From NCBI RefSeq assembly GCF_013003965.1, contig NZ_CP053069.1, positions 2,511,419-2,575,418 on the forward strand: a stretch of 64,000 nt of DNA, written 5' to 3'. This stretch comes from Usitatibacter rugosus. Its GTDB lineage: Bacteria; Pseudomonadota; Gammaproteobacteria; Burkholderiales; Usitatibacteraceae. Position numbers and translations under genes: made by a program. Under the pieces are notes generated by a model. That model was given only the letters and a program-made list of their open reading frames with translations, was not told the DNA's origin and did not search any database. This document shows, piece by piece, positions 1 to 7,796 of this stretch. Position 1 is the stretch's first letter. The number at the start of each line of letters is the position of its first letter.

Positions 1-101
1 GACGCAGGCGATGCGGCAATGGCGTCATGCCCCTGCGCCCGCAGCTTCTCGACGACTTTCGAGCCGATGAGTCCGGTACCGCCAATGACGACGATCTTCA
101 T
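1..101 (-). CDS. NAD(P)-binding Rossmann-fold protein (NmrA/SDR-like), N-terminal fragment
   Basis: Only the first 33 codons are inside the window; the gene continues past the left edge. The protein begins MKIVVIGGTGLIGSKVVEKL, a Rossmann beta-alpha-beta start with the GGTGLIG dinucleotide-binding loop at residues 7-13, as in NmrA-like and atypical short-chain dehydrogenases. A good ribosome binding site (AGGAG) lies a few bases before the ATG. It follows the AhpD-like gene on the same strand with a 10-bp gap, so the two probably share a transcript. The substrate cannot be judged from this fragment. Confidence 0.75.
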   Translation of the reverse strand, partial: MKIVVIGGTGLIGSKVVEKLRAQGHDAIAASPA

Positions 102-111
102 GTGATTGCTC

Positions 112-591
112 CTAGGCGGCGAACTTCGCCTTGTCGAGGCCGAACGCGACGTCGGCCGATCCCGGAACGGGCTTGAAGGCCACGTTGATCCGGTTCCACG
201 CGTTGATGCACATCACGAGGTAGGTGAGGTCCGTGATCTCCTTCTCGGAGAATTGCGTCCGGACGCGCTCGTAGATGTCGTCGGGAACGCCCTGCTCCGG
301 CAGCTTCGTGAGGATCTCCGTCCAGGCGAGCGCGGCACGTTCCCGCGGAGCGAAGAGCGTCGACTCGCGCCATACCGCCACGTGATGCAGGCGCAGCTCC
401 TTCTCCCCGTGGATCTTCGCCTGCTTCACGTGCATGTCCAGGCAGAAGCCACAGGCGTTGAGCTGCGAGGCGCGGATGACGACAAGGTCGGCGATCGACG
501 ACTCGATGCCCTCCGCCACGGCCATGTTGAACGCCACGAACTTCTTGAACAGCTCGGGGGATTGCTTCATGTAGTCGATGCGTTGGGTCAC
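112..591 (-). CDS. Carboxymuconolactone decarboxylase / AhpD-like protein
   Basis: A 159-residue protein of the AhpD-like alkylhydroperoxidase superfamily. The catalytic signature is complete: Cys47 and Cys50 in ACGFC, followed by His54 in LDMH. In AhpD this Cys-x-x-Cys...His set reduces peroxides or regenerates AhpC. Length suits the single-domain family members that are often annotated as carboxymuconolactone decarboxylase-like. It lies between the Rossmann-fold gene (10 bp away) and the secreted alpha/beta hydrolase (35 bp away), all on the minus strand. The family assignment is firm; the substrate is unknown, and a peroxidase-type redox role is inferred from the cysteines. Confidence 0.85.
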   Translation of the reverse strand: MTQRIDYMKQSPELFKKFVAFNMAVAEGIESSIADLVVIRASQLNACGFCLDMHVKQAKIHGEKELRLHHVAVWRESTLFAPRERAALAWTEILTKLPEQGVPDDIYERVRTQFSEKEITDLTYLVMCINAWNRINVAFKPVPGSADVAFGLDKAKFAA

Positions 592-626
592 GGGAGCTCT
601 CTATCTCAATGAGGTGACGTGGAGGT

Positions 627-1442
627 TCAGATGCCGGGCTGCGTGGCGGCGGCCGCGTCTTCAATCAGCCTCACGACGGGGATCGGGTGCGAGATCATCA
701 CGACGTGCGAAGCGCCCTTCACCTCGATCGCCTTCTTCGCGCCGGCCCGCTCGGCCATGAACGCGACCACGGCCGCGGGGATGTTCCGATCCGCGCTCCC
801 GTACAGGAACCACGACGGGATCGACTTCCATGCCGGAGACTCGCCGGACTCGTTCAGCGCGGCCTCGGTGATGGGGCGCTGCGCGGCGGCCATGAGCTTC
901 GTGTCGCGCGTCGACAGGTCGGCCGCGAACTGGTCATGGAATTTCGCGGGCTGGATGTAGAGATCCTTGCCGCCGCCGGGCAGCCCGACGGGCGGCGCCA
1001 GCGCCGGGCCCAGCGTGCTTCCCGGGAACTTGCCCGACAACGTGAACGCCGTTTCGCCCACGTCGGGCGCGAAGCCCGCGACATAGACCAGCGCCTTCAC
1101 GTTGCCCTTCGAAGTCGGCGCGAAGGTGATCACCGCACCGCCATACGAATGGCCGACGAGGATGACCGGACCGTCGATGCTGTCGAGGACCGATCCTACG
1201 TAGGCCGCGTCGCTCTTCAGGCCGCGCAGCGGATTGGCGACCGCGATGACCGGATAGCCCTTGGCGGCCAGGCGGGCGACGACGCCGTTCCAGCTCGACG
1301 AATCGGCGAACGCGCCGTGGACGAGGACGACCGTAGGCTTGGCCGCCGACGCCTTCGCCTCGGCGGGAAGCGGGAGCAGCGCAAGAACGGGAACCGCGAG
1401 GACGGCGACGAGGGCGAGGAAACGGCGTGCGAGCGAGTTCAT
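627..1442 (-). CDS. Secreted alpha/beta hydrolase (EstC-like)
   Basis: The start at 1442 is preferred over an upstream in-frame start because it gives a signal peptide: MNSLARRFLA, a hydrophobic stretch, then AEA near residue 29. The 271-residue product has the hydrolase oxyanion segment VHGAFADSSSW (41-51), nucleophile Ser99 in GHSYGG, and a late GASH with His246 as the probable catalytic histidine. This pattern matches the small esterase/salicylate-esterase-like group of alpha/beta hydrolases, usually exported. The stop of the upstream ThuA-like gene lies directly against this start, so the two are probably cotranscribed. Substrate unknown; esterase activity is inferred from the family. Confidence 0.85.
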   Translation of the reverse strand: MNSLARRFLALVAVLAVPVLALLPLPAEAKASAAKPTVVLVHGAFADSSSWNGVVARLAAKGYPVIAVANPLRGLKSDAAYVGSVLDSIDGPVILVGHSYGGAVITFAPTSKGNVKALVYVAGFAPDVGETAFTLSGKFPGSTLGPALAPPVGLPGGGKDLYIQPAKFHDQFAADLSTRDTKLMAAAQRPITEAALNESGESPAWKSIPSWFLYGSADRNIPAAVVAFMAERAGAKKAIEVKGASHVVMISHPIPVVRLIEDAAAATQPGI

Positions 1443-1443
1443 G

Positions 1444-2385
1444 TCAATCTCCGTGGGCAAGCATGTGGACATCAGCAAGACGCCTGACATCGCTGCCGTG
1501 TGACGGGGCGAGCCACCGCGCCAGGTTGCGCACGTAGGCCTTGATGCCGGCGAGCCGGGCGGGATGGCGCGCCACCTCGTCGCCAGGGAGCTCGTCGACG
1601 AAGCTCGGGCAGCCCATCGAGACGTCCCAGTTGTAGTCGGCGAAGTGGTGGAAGCTCGACTCGGCGACGCCACGGCCGCGAGGCTCACCTTCCGGGTCGG
1701 TCACGCGCTCGAATGCCACCGCCAGGTTGAACGGCCGTCCCGTCGCCACGCTTCGGCCGACCGCGATCACGCGGGCATCGTGCTCGCCCGGCGGCACTCC
1801 CACCGCGCCTTCATGCGGATGGGCGGGAAAATATTCGACGACTCCCGAGGGAGAGCGCGGATCCCGCAGCAGCTCGTGGAGCGGATCGAGCGGCAGGATC
1901 CTCTGGTAGTCGCCATTGCGGCCGGAATGGTAGTTGGGCCAGGAGATGGCCGGGTTGTGCTTGTCGTCGCGCACCCGCCGGGTCTCGTCCTGCTCCCGGC
2001 GCCGGCTATGGAAGTGATGGGCATTGCCCACGCACCCCAACTCGCAGACCGAGGAACCGACATCCTCGTGGTCCCGGCTCACCAGAAAACCACCGCCGCG
2101 CTGGTAGAACCCGGAGATCCCCGCGACGTCCTCGGGTACCAGGCCATTGCCGGAGTCGACGGCGAACAGCCACAGCTGGTCGAAGTCCGAGGTATCTAGC
2201 GTGCTGAGCACGGGATCGATGGCGGCCCCGGATCGGTCGCGCGCCGTCACCGCATAGAGGGGTGCACCGCCTTCATCGACTTGGGACTCGAGCAGCACAC
2301 GCAGCAGCGAGAAGCGCCCGATGTGCCAGTCGTCCTCGGTGGCGGGAATGGTGGTCTGCAGCAGGATCCGGATCGCCTTGCCCAT
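1444..2385 (-). CDS. Hypothetical protein, ThuA / glutamine-amidotransferase-like fold (tentative)
   Basis: A 313-residue protein starting MGKAIRILLQTT, without a signal peptide or membrane segment. I do not recognise a named family with certainty. Features suggesting a ThuA-type (trehalose-utilisation, class I amidotransferase-like) fold are an early FDQLWLFAVDSG strand, a GGGFLVSRDHED stretch where ThuA proteins carry a GGG turn, several conserved-looking histidines (HHFHSRR, NYHSGR), and a late HHFADYNWD resembling the ThuA DYNW ending. It sits 2 bp after a small membrane protein and 1 bp before a secreted hydrolase, so it is the middle gene of a tight three-gene minus-strand unit. Function is unknown. 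Confidence 0.6.
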   Translation of the reverse strand: MGKAIRILLQTTIPATEDDWHIGRFSLLRVLLESQVDEGGAPLYAVTARDRSGAAIDPVLSTLDTSDFDQLWLFAVDSGNGLVPEDVAGISGFYQRGGGFLVSRDHEDVGSSVCELGCVGNAHHFHSRRREQDETRRVRDDKHNPAISWPNYHSGRNGDYQRILPLDPLHELLRDPRSPSGVVEYFPAHPHEGAVGVPPGEHDARVIAVGRSVATGRPFNLAVAFERVTDPEGEPRGRGVAESSFHHFADYNWDVSMGCPSFVDELPGDEVARHPARLAGIKAYVRNLARWLAPSHGSDVRRLADVHMLAHGD

Positions 2386-2387
2386 GG

Positions 2388-2642
2388 CTAGTCCATGAAG
2401 ACGCAGTCCGTCGAGAGGCCGGCCGGCAGGTCGCACTCTCGCGGGCTGCTGATCCATTCGCCTTCGACGGCGGGCACGGTCCATTGCGGAACCACGACCG
2501 GCGTGGAGGCGATCCTCGGATCGGCCATCAGCGAGCTCGAAGCGTAGCTCAGCAGCGCGAGCACGACGGCGATAAACAGCGCGATGCGGGCGGTTCGCGG
2601 AAGCCCGCGATTGAAGCGGCGAAAGAAGATGGTCCTTTGCAT
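2388..2642 (-). CDS. Small single-span membrane protein of unknown function
   Basis: An 84-residue protein with a basic N-terminus (FFRRFNRGLPRTAR), one clear membrane segment at about residues 20-37 (IALFIAVVLALLSYASSSL) and a roughly 45-residue periplasmic tail with two cysteines. It matches no family I know. Support for its being real: it is followed after 2 bp by the ThuA-like gene and is the first gene of a minus-strand unit that starts opposite the SDR gene. The divergent gap of about 120 bp (2643-2763) should hold both promoters. Confidence 0.5.
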   Translation of the reverse strand: MQRTIFFRRFNRGLPRTARIALFIAVVLALLSYASSSLMADPRIASTPVVVPQWTVPAVEGEWISSPRECDLPAGLSTDCVFMD

Positions 2643-2763
2643 GGTGGCCTCCGTTGTGTGTCTCCTTCAAGACGACACCGGCGCCGCGTATGTGACTCGA
2701 GCGCGCCGCGGCAAACGGCCGGTGCCATCTGTCACAGCGCTCCCGCATGGCCGTCTAGCTGGC

Positions 2764-3516
2764 ATGAAAACGTTCAACGACAAGGTCGTGATCGTGACGG
2801 GGGGCGGCGCAGGCATCGGCCGCGCGGCCGCCCTCCAGTTCGCGGCACAAGGGGCGCGCGTCATCGTCACGGGCCGCCGCATCGAGCCCCTGAAGGCGCT
2901 CGCCGTAGAGCATCGCAACATCTTCTTCACGGTCGCGGACGCCTCGAGCGAGGAAGACGCGATCAAGACGGTGCAAGGCGCGATCTACCGGTACGGGCGG
3001 CTCGACGTGGTCGTGAACAACGCTGGAGCCGGAGCGATCGCGCCGCTCACGACCATGAACGAGCGCCAGGTCGCCGCGGTCTTCGCGGTCAACGTGTTCG
3101 GCCCTTCGTTGCTCGCGTCAGCCGCTGTCCCGCATCTCACGGCCACGCAGGGAAGCATCGTCAATGTGTCGAGCACCTTCGGCCACAAGGCGGCCGCGAT
3201 GCTCTCGCATTACTCCGCGAGCAAGGCGGCACTCGAGCACATGACCCGATGCTGGGCCCTGGAGCTCGCCCCCTCCGGGATCCGCGTCAACGCGGTCGCC
3301 GCCGGCCCGACCGAGACGGACTTCCTCGCCGAGCGCATGGGGCTCGATGCGGAGCGGATCGAGGCCGTCAAGGCCGACGAACGCAGCCGCATCCCCCTGG
3401 GCCGGCGCGGCACGCCCGACGACGTCGCCCGATGGATCGTTTCACTCGCCTCACCGGCTGCAGCCTGGATCACAGGCCAGGTTCTCGCCGTGGATGGCGG
3501 CTTGAGCATCACCTGA
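2764..3516 (+). CDS. Short-chain dehydrogenase/reductase (SDR) family oxidoreductase
   Basis: A 250-residue classical SDR. From the ATG at 2764 the protein opens MKTFNDKVVIVTGGGAGIGR with the TGxxxGIG cofactor loop; an Arg-Arg pair after the second strand (VTGRR) suggests NADP(H). NNAGAG, the catalytic Ser in NVSSTFG, and the YSASK Tyr/Lys pair follow, and the C-terminus ends with ITGQVLAVDGG. Longer in-frame upstream sequence lacks SDR character, so 2764 is the natural start. It is followed by the small EF-hand-like gene on the same strand. The substrate cannot be deduced. Confidence 0.9.
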   Translation: MKTFNDKVVIVTGGGAGIGRAAALQFAAQGARVIVTGRRIEPLKALAVEHRNIFFTVADASSEEDAIKTVQGAIYRYGRLDVVVNNAGAGAIAPLTTMNERQVAAVFAVNVFGPSLLASAAVPHLTATQGSIVNVSSTFGHKAAAMLSHYSASKAALEHMTRCWALELAPSGIRVNAVAAGPTETDFLAERMGLDAERIEAVKADERSRIPLGRRGTPDDVARWIVSLASPAAAWITGQVLAVDGGLSIT

Positions 3517-3545
3517 CTTACCCACTACCTCACCAGGAGAATTCC

Positions 3546-3809
3546 ATGAAGCCGATTCAAACCGTGTTCGCAACGCTCGTGCTGGCCTCGATCGCGCTCG
3601 TCCAGTTTCCGGTTCACGCCGACGACGAGCAGCCCAATGTCTTCGTCGTCATGTGCGAGAAGAGTCCCGATGGGAAGATCACCCGCGCCCAGGTGATGGC
3701 CATGGCGGGCAAGGCCTTCGACAAGGCGGACACCCGCAAGGAAGGCAAGATCGACAAGAAGCAGGCCGAGGTGTTCTTCAAGAGCTTCACGCGCGAGAGC
3801 GGCGGCTGA
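3546..3809 (+). CDS. Small exported EF-hand-like protein
   Basis: An 87-residue protein with a cleavable signal (MKPIQTVFATLVLASIALVQ, cut expected near VHA at about residue 25). The mature part contains a single acidic loop, DKADTRKEGKIDKKQAEVFF (about 59-78), laid out like an EF-hand helix-loop-helix but with basic residues at some ligand positions, so calcium binding is uncertain. A strong ribosome binding site (AGGAG) precedes the ATG. It lies 29 bp after the SDR gene and is followed at once by an intrinsic terminator, marking the end of that two-gene unit. Confidence 0.65.
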   Translation: MKPIQTVFATLVLASIALVQFPVHADDEQPNVFVVMCEKSPDGKITRAQVMAMAGKAFDKADTRKEGKIDKKQAEVFFKSFTRESGG

Positions 3810-3830
3810 GCGCGGCTCCCCAGGACCCGA

Positions 3831-3862
3831 AAGGCCGGCCTGACCCGCCGGCCTTTTTGTTT
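3831..3862 (+). terminator. Rho-independent terminator after the SDR/EF-hand unit
   Basis: The arms AAGGCCGGC and GCCGGCCTT enclose a short loop and are followed by a T-rich run (TTTTTGTTTT). It begins about 20 bp after the stop of the EF-hand-like gene and before the cyclase gene, so it separates the two transcripts. Confidence 0.85.
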
Positions 3863-3902
3863 TCTCCCGGGCTGGCCCCCGCTCCCCCCGTAGAATTCGG
3901 GT

Positions 3903-6900
3903 ATGTCGAGCTATCTCGAGAGCCTCGCGAGCTTCGCCCCGCAATTGATCCTGCGGCGGGCGAACCACGATCCGAAGGGCATCACCTCCGCAACCGTGGT
4001 GCGGCTGCCGGCCGGGGTGCTGTTCGCCGATATCTCCGGGTTCACTGCGCTCACCGAACGCCTCGCCGCGCGCGGGCCCGCCGGCGCGGAGGACCTCACG
4101 GTCCTCCTGAACCTCTACTTCGGGCAGATGATCGATCTCATCGCCGGACATGGAGGCGACGTGGTCAAGTTCGCCGGCGATGCGCTGGTGGCGTTGTGGC
4201 CCAGCCCCGACGAAGCCGGGCTCGCCGAGCGGGTCGAGCGCATCGCCCGGTGCTCGCTGGAGATGCAGGGACGGCTTCACGACTACGAAGTCGCCGAGGG
4301 ACTGCGCCTGTCGATGAAGCTCGCGATCGGAGCCGGCGAGGTGCTCACGGAACACCTCGGCGGCGTCTTCGACCGGTGGGAATTGCTGATCGCGGGCCTG
4401 CCCCTGGCGCAAGTCGGGGTGGCCAACGGCCGCGCCGAGCCCGGCGACATCATGGTCTCCGCCGAGGCGTGGCGACTTGTCGGCGAACATGCGAAGGGTG
4501 TCGTGCTGGACGACGGCACGGTGCGCCTCACGGGCCTGGAGCGCTCGCTCCCGGTCGAGCCCCCCGCACCGCTCGAGCTTCGTCCCGAGATCGCCCCGGG
4601 CGTCCGCTCGTTCGTGCCTGTCGCGATCCGCGGACGTCTCGACGCGGGCCACACCGACTGGCTGGGCGAGATGCGCCGCATCTCGCTCATGTTCGTGAAC
4701 CTTCCGGACTTCAACGTCGATGCACCGCTCGAGGCCGCCCAGGCCGCCATGCGCGCGCTGCAGACGGCGCTGTACCGCTTCGAGGGCTCGATCAACAAGA
4801 TCAGCGTCGACGACAAGGGCGCGTCGCTCATCGCGGTGCTGGGCCTCCCGCCGCTGTCTCACGAGGACGACCCGGAACGGGCGCTCCGCGCGGCGTTGGC
4901 CATGCAGGAGGGACTCATCGCGATCGGCATGCGCAGCTCCGTCGGCGTGTGCACCGGCCTCGCCTTCTGCGGCGCCGTCGGCAACTCGCGGCGTCGCGAA
5001 TACACGGTGATGGGCGACGTCGTGAATCTCGCCGCGCGCCTGATGCAGGCGGCGAAGGGCGGCATCCTCTGCGACAAGGCGACGGCATCGGCCGCGGGAC
5101 AACGCGTCGGGCTGGAGGCGCTGCCCGCCATCAAGGTGAAGGGCAAGGCGCTGCCGATCGAGATCTGGCGGCCGCTGGAAACCGACGTCGACCGCACCGA
5201 GCGCAGCGCCGTGAAGCGCGAGACCGTGATCGGCCGGAGCGCGGAACGCACGGCGATGATCGGGCGGCTGGACGCGCTGCGGCGCAAGGGGACTGCAAGC
5301 CGCGTCTTCCTCGAAGCCGAGGTGGGCATGGGCAAGGCGAGCCTGCTCAGGGATTTCCTCGCTCTCGCGGAGGACCGCGACATCCTCGCCCTGATGGGGA
5401 CGGCCGACCCGCTGGAAATGACGATCCCCTATCGGGCCTGGCGGCGCGTGTTCGACTGGCTCTACCCGGTCGACCCGAAGCTCACCGATCCCGGCGCGAG
5501 GCGCACCCGCCTCGCATCGATGCTCCCCGCCGATCCGAAGCTGATCGAGCTCACGCCGCTGATCGAGGCCGTGTTGCCGATGCAGTGGAGCGACAACGAC
5601 GTGACCCGCGGCCTCAGCGGCAAGGCCCGCGCCCAGAAGACCCAGGATCTCCTCGTGGCCCTGCTCCAGCACGCCGCGAAGGCGAGCCCGCTGCTGGTCA
5701 TCATCCGCGACGCGGGCTTCCTCGATTCGGCCTCGTGGTCCGTGCTGCTGAGGATCGCGCGGGAAGTCGAGCGCCTCTCGCTCGTCGTCACTTCGCGGCC
5801 GCTCGGCGCCGATGCGCCGAAGGCGTTCGCGAGCTTCCTGGCCCTGCCCGGCCTGGAACGCGTCTCGCTTCCGCCACTTTCGAACGACGACATCGCCGCC
5901 GTGGTTCGCAGGCGCCTCGGGGTCGACCGCCTGCCGAAGGCGGTGCAGGACCTGGTGCAGGAACGCGCGGAAGGCAATCCGATGTTTGCCGAGGAGCTGG
6001 CGCTCGGCTTGCGCGACCAGGGCCTCGTGGAGGTCGTCGGGCGGGAATGCCGGTTGGTGCGCGGCGGGGAGGCGCTCTCGGCCGACAAGCTGCCGAATAC
6101 GCTCGGCGGCGTCATCACGGGCCGCATCGACCGGCTTGGCGCCGCGGAGCAGATGACGCTCAAGGTAGCGAGCGTCGTCGGCCGCGTGTTCGATCCCTGG
6201 ACGCTCGCCGACGTGCACCCGATCGAGTCCGAGCGCTCCGAGGTCGCCGCGCAGTGCGCCACGCTGGAACGCCTCGAGCTCACGCCGTCGTTCGCCGGGC
6301 GCAGGCCTCCGCCCGCTCCACCCGACGCCAAGGCCTACTTCTTCAAGAGCAAGCTCACGCAGGACATCGCTTACGGTTTGATGTTGTTCTCGCAACGCCG
6401 CGAGCTGCACCAGAAGGTCGCGCAGTGGCTCGAAGCCAACGGGGACACGAACCAGGCCGAGGTGGTGACGCAGCTCGCGCACCATTGGCGAATGGCGGCC
6501 GAGGATCGCGTCGCGCATCCCGAGCTGGTCGAGCGCTCCGCCGGCTACTACGAGAAGGCCGCGAAGCACGCGATGCGCGCCTTCGCGAACCGCGAGGCGA
6601 TCGACCTGCTGCAGCAGGCGATCGCGATGGTGAGGACGCTGCCCGAGAGCCCCGCGGCCACGAGCATCGAGCTGCGGCTTCAGCTCGAGCTGGGCCCCGC
6701 GCTCGTCGCCGCGACGAGCTACGGAGCGCCGGAAGTGCAGGCCGTCTACGATCGTGCGCGCGAGCTGTGCCGCGACGGAGGCGATCCGGGCCAGCTCTTC
6801 CGTGCGCTGCGCGGCGTGTGGCAGTTCCAGGTCGGGCAGTCCAAGTACGACCTGGCGCATGCCACGGCGCAGGAGATGCTCTCGCTCGCGCAGAAAGCCA

Positions 6901-7796
6901 CGGACGGAGCGCTGCTGGTCGAGGCGCATCGCGTCACCGGCAACGTCGCGTTCTGGACCGGCGATTTCACCACGGCGTGCGTGGAGATGGAGCGCGCCGT
7001 CGCCCTCTACGATCCGCAGCGCCACCAGGCCCTCGCCGTGGAACTGGGCCAGGATCCCGACGTGGCCAATCGCGGCATCCTGTCATGGGCGTTGTGCTAT
7101 CTCGGCCGGCCCGTCTCCGCCCTCGAGCACATCAAGGCCGCTGTCGCGCGCGCCGACGCGCTCGGCCACCCGTTCTCGCGCGCTTTCGCCGGCGGAACCG
7201 CGATGTGGTCCGGGTGGTTCGTCGACCAGCCGGAGCAAGCCCAGCAGCGAGCCGCGATGATGCGCGACCTCTCGCTCGAGCGCGGATTCCCTTATCTTGC
7301 CGCCGCCGCACACGTCGTGCATGGCTGGGCCGTCGCGAGGAACGGGGACCCCGCGCGCGGGCTCGCCGAGATCGAGGAAGCCATCGCCGCCTGGCGCGCG
7401 ACGGGCGCCTCGATCGGCCTGGTGATCTTCATGCAGGTGCTGGCGGAAGTTCAGATCCTCGCCGGCCGCGCGGCCCAGGCGCTCGCGACGCTCGAAGACC
7501 CGGTCATCGCCGAGCGAATCGGCGTCGAGGGATGGCGGCAAGGCGATCAGGTTCGGCTGCGGGGCGAAGCCCTTGCGGCATTGGGCCGGCGAGAGGCCGC
7601 GGAGGTCGCGCTGCGCGAGTGCCAGGCGATCGCCACGCGGCAAGGCGCGCACCTGACGGTGCTGCGGGCATTGACCGCGATCCGCGAGCTGAACAGGGAA
7701 GATCGCGGGGCAAGGGACGCGCTTCGCGATGCCTTGGCCGCCTTCCCGGAGCAAGCCGACATCGCGCCGGTGCTGCGCGCACGCCGATCCCTCTAG
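3903..7796 (+). CDS. Tandem class III adenylate cyclase - AAA ATPase - TPR protein, soluble adenylyl cyclase-like
   Basis: A 1297-residue cytoplasmic protein. Cyclase domain C1 (about 38-190) keeps both metal aspartates, Asp43 (FADISGF) and Asp93 (FAGDALV). Domain C2 (about 258-400) has Asn266 at the first metal position but keeps Lys305 (VDDKGASL) and the transition-state pair Asn375/Arg379 in VVNLAARLM, which C1 lacks. The two halves therefore complement each other, as in mammalian soluble adenylyl cyclase. A P-loop ATPase follows (GMGK, Lys478) with the length and layout of an MalT/STAND module, then about 500 residues of TPR-like helices. The expected product is cAMP. The gene is monocistronic behind a terminator, and its stop overlaps that of the convergent gene by 4 bp. 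Response to bicarbonate is known for such enzymes but is inference here. Confidence 0.88.
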   Translation: MSSYLESLASFAPQLILRRANHDPKGITSATVVRLPAGVLFADISGFTALTERLAARGPAGAEDLTVLLNLYFGQMIDLIAGHGGDVVKFAGDALVALWPSPDEAGLAERVERIARCSLEMQGRLHDYEVAEGLRLSMKLAIGAGEVLTEHLGGVFDRWELLIAGLPLAQVGVANGRAEPGDIMVSAEAWRLVGEHAKGVVLDDGTVRLTGLERSLPVEPPAPLELRPEIAPGVRSFVPVAIRGRLDAGHTDWLGEMRRISLMFVNLPDFNVDAPLEAAQAAMRALQTALYRFEGSINKISVDDKGASLIAVLGLPPLSHEDDPERALRAALAMQEGLIAIGMRSSVGVCTGLAFCGAVGNSRRREYTVMGDVVNLAARLMQAAKGGILCDKATASAAGQRVGLEALPAIKVKGKALPIEIWRPLETDVDRTERSAVKRETVIGRSAERTAMIGRLDALRRKGTASRVFLEAEVGMGKASLLRDFLALAEDRDILALMGTADPLEMTIPYRAWRRVFDWLYPVDPKLTDPGARRTRLASMLPADPKLIELTPLIEAVLPMQWSDNDVTRGLSGKARAQKTQDLLVALLQHAAKASPLLVIIRDAGFLDSASWSVLLRIAREVERLSLVVTSRPLGADAPKAFASFLALPGLERVSLPPLSNDDIAAVVRRRLGVDRLPKAVQDLVQERAEGNPMFAEELALGLRDQGLVEVVGRECRLVRGGEALSADKLPNTLGGVITGRIDRLGAAEQMTLKVASVVGRVFDPWTLADVHPIESERSEVAAQCATLERLELTPSFAGRRPPPAPPDAKAYFFKSKLTQDIAYGLMLFSQRRELHQKVAQWLEANGDTNQAEVVTQLAHHWRMAAEDRVAHPELVERSAGYYEKAAKHAMRAFANREAIDLLQQAIAMVRTLPESPAATSIELRLQLELGPALVAATSYGAPEVQAVYDRARELCRDGGDPGQLFRALRGVWQFQVGQSKYDLAHATAQEMLSLAQKATDGALLVEAHRVTGNVAFWTGDFTTACVEMERAVALYDPQRHQALAVELGQDPDVANRGILSWALCYLGRPVSALEHIKAAVARADALGHPFSRAFAGGTAMWSGWFVDQPEQAQQRAAMMRDLSLERGFPYLAAAAHVVHGWAVARNGDPARGLAEIEEAIAAWRATGASIGLVIFMQVLAEVQILAGRAAQALATLEDPVIAERIGVEGWRQGDQVRLRGEALAALGRREAAEVALRECQAIATRQGAHLTVLRALTAIRELNREDRGARDALRDALAAFPEQADIAPVLRARRSL

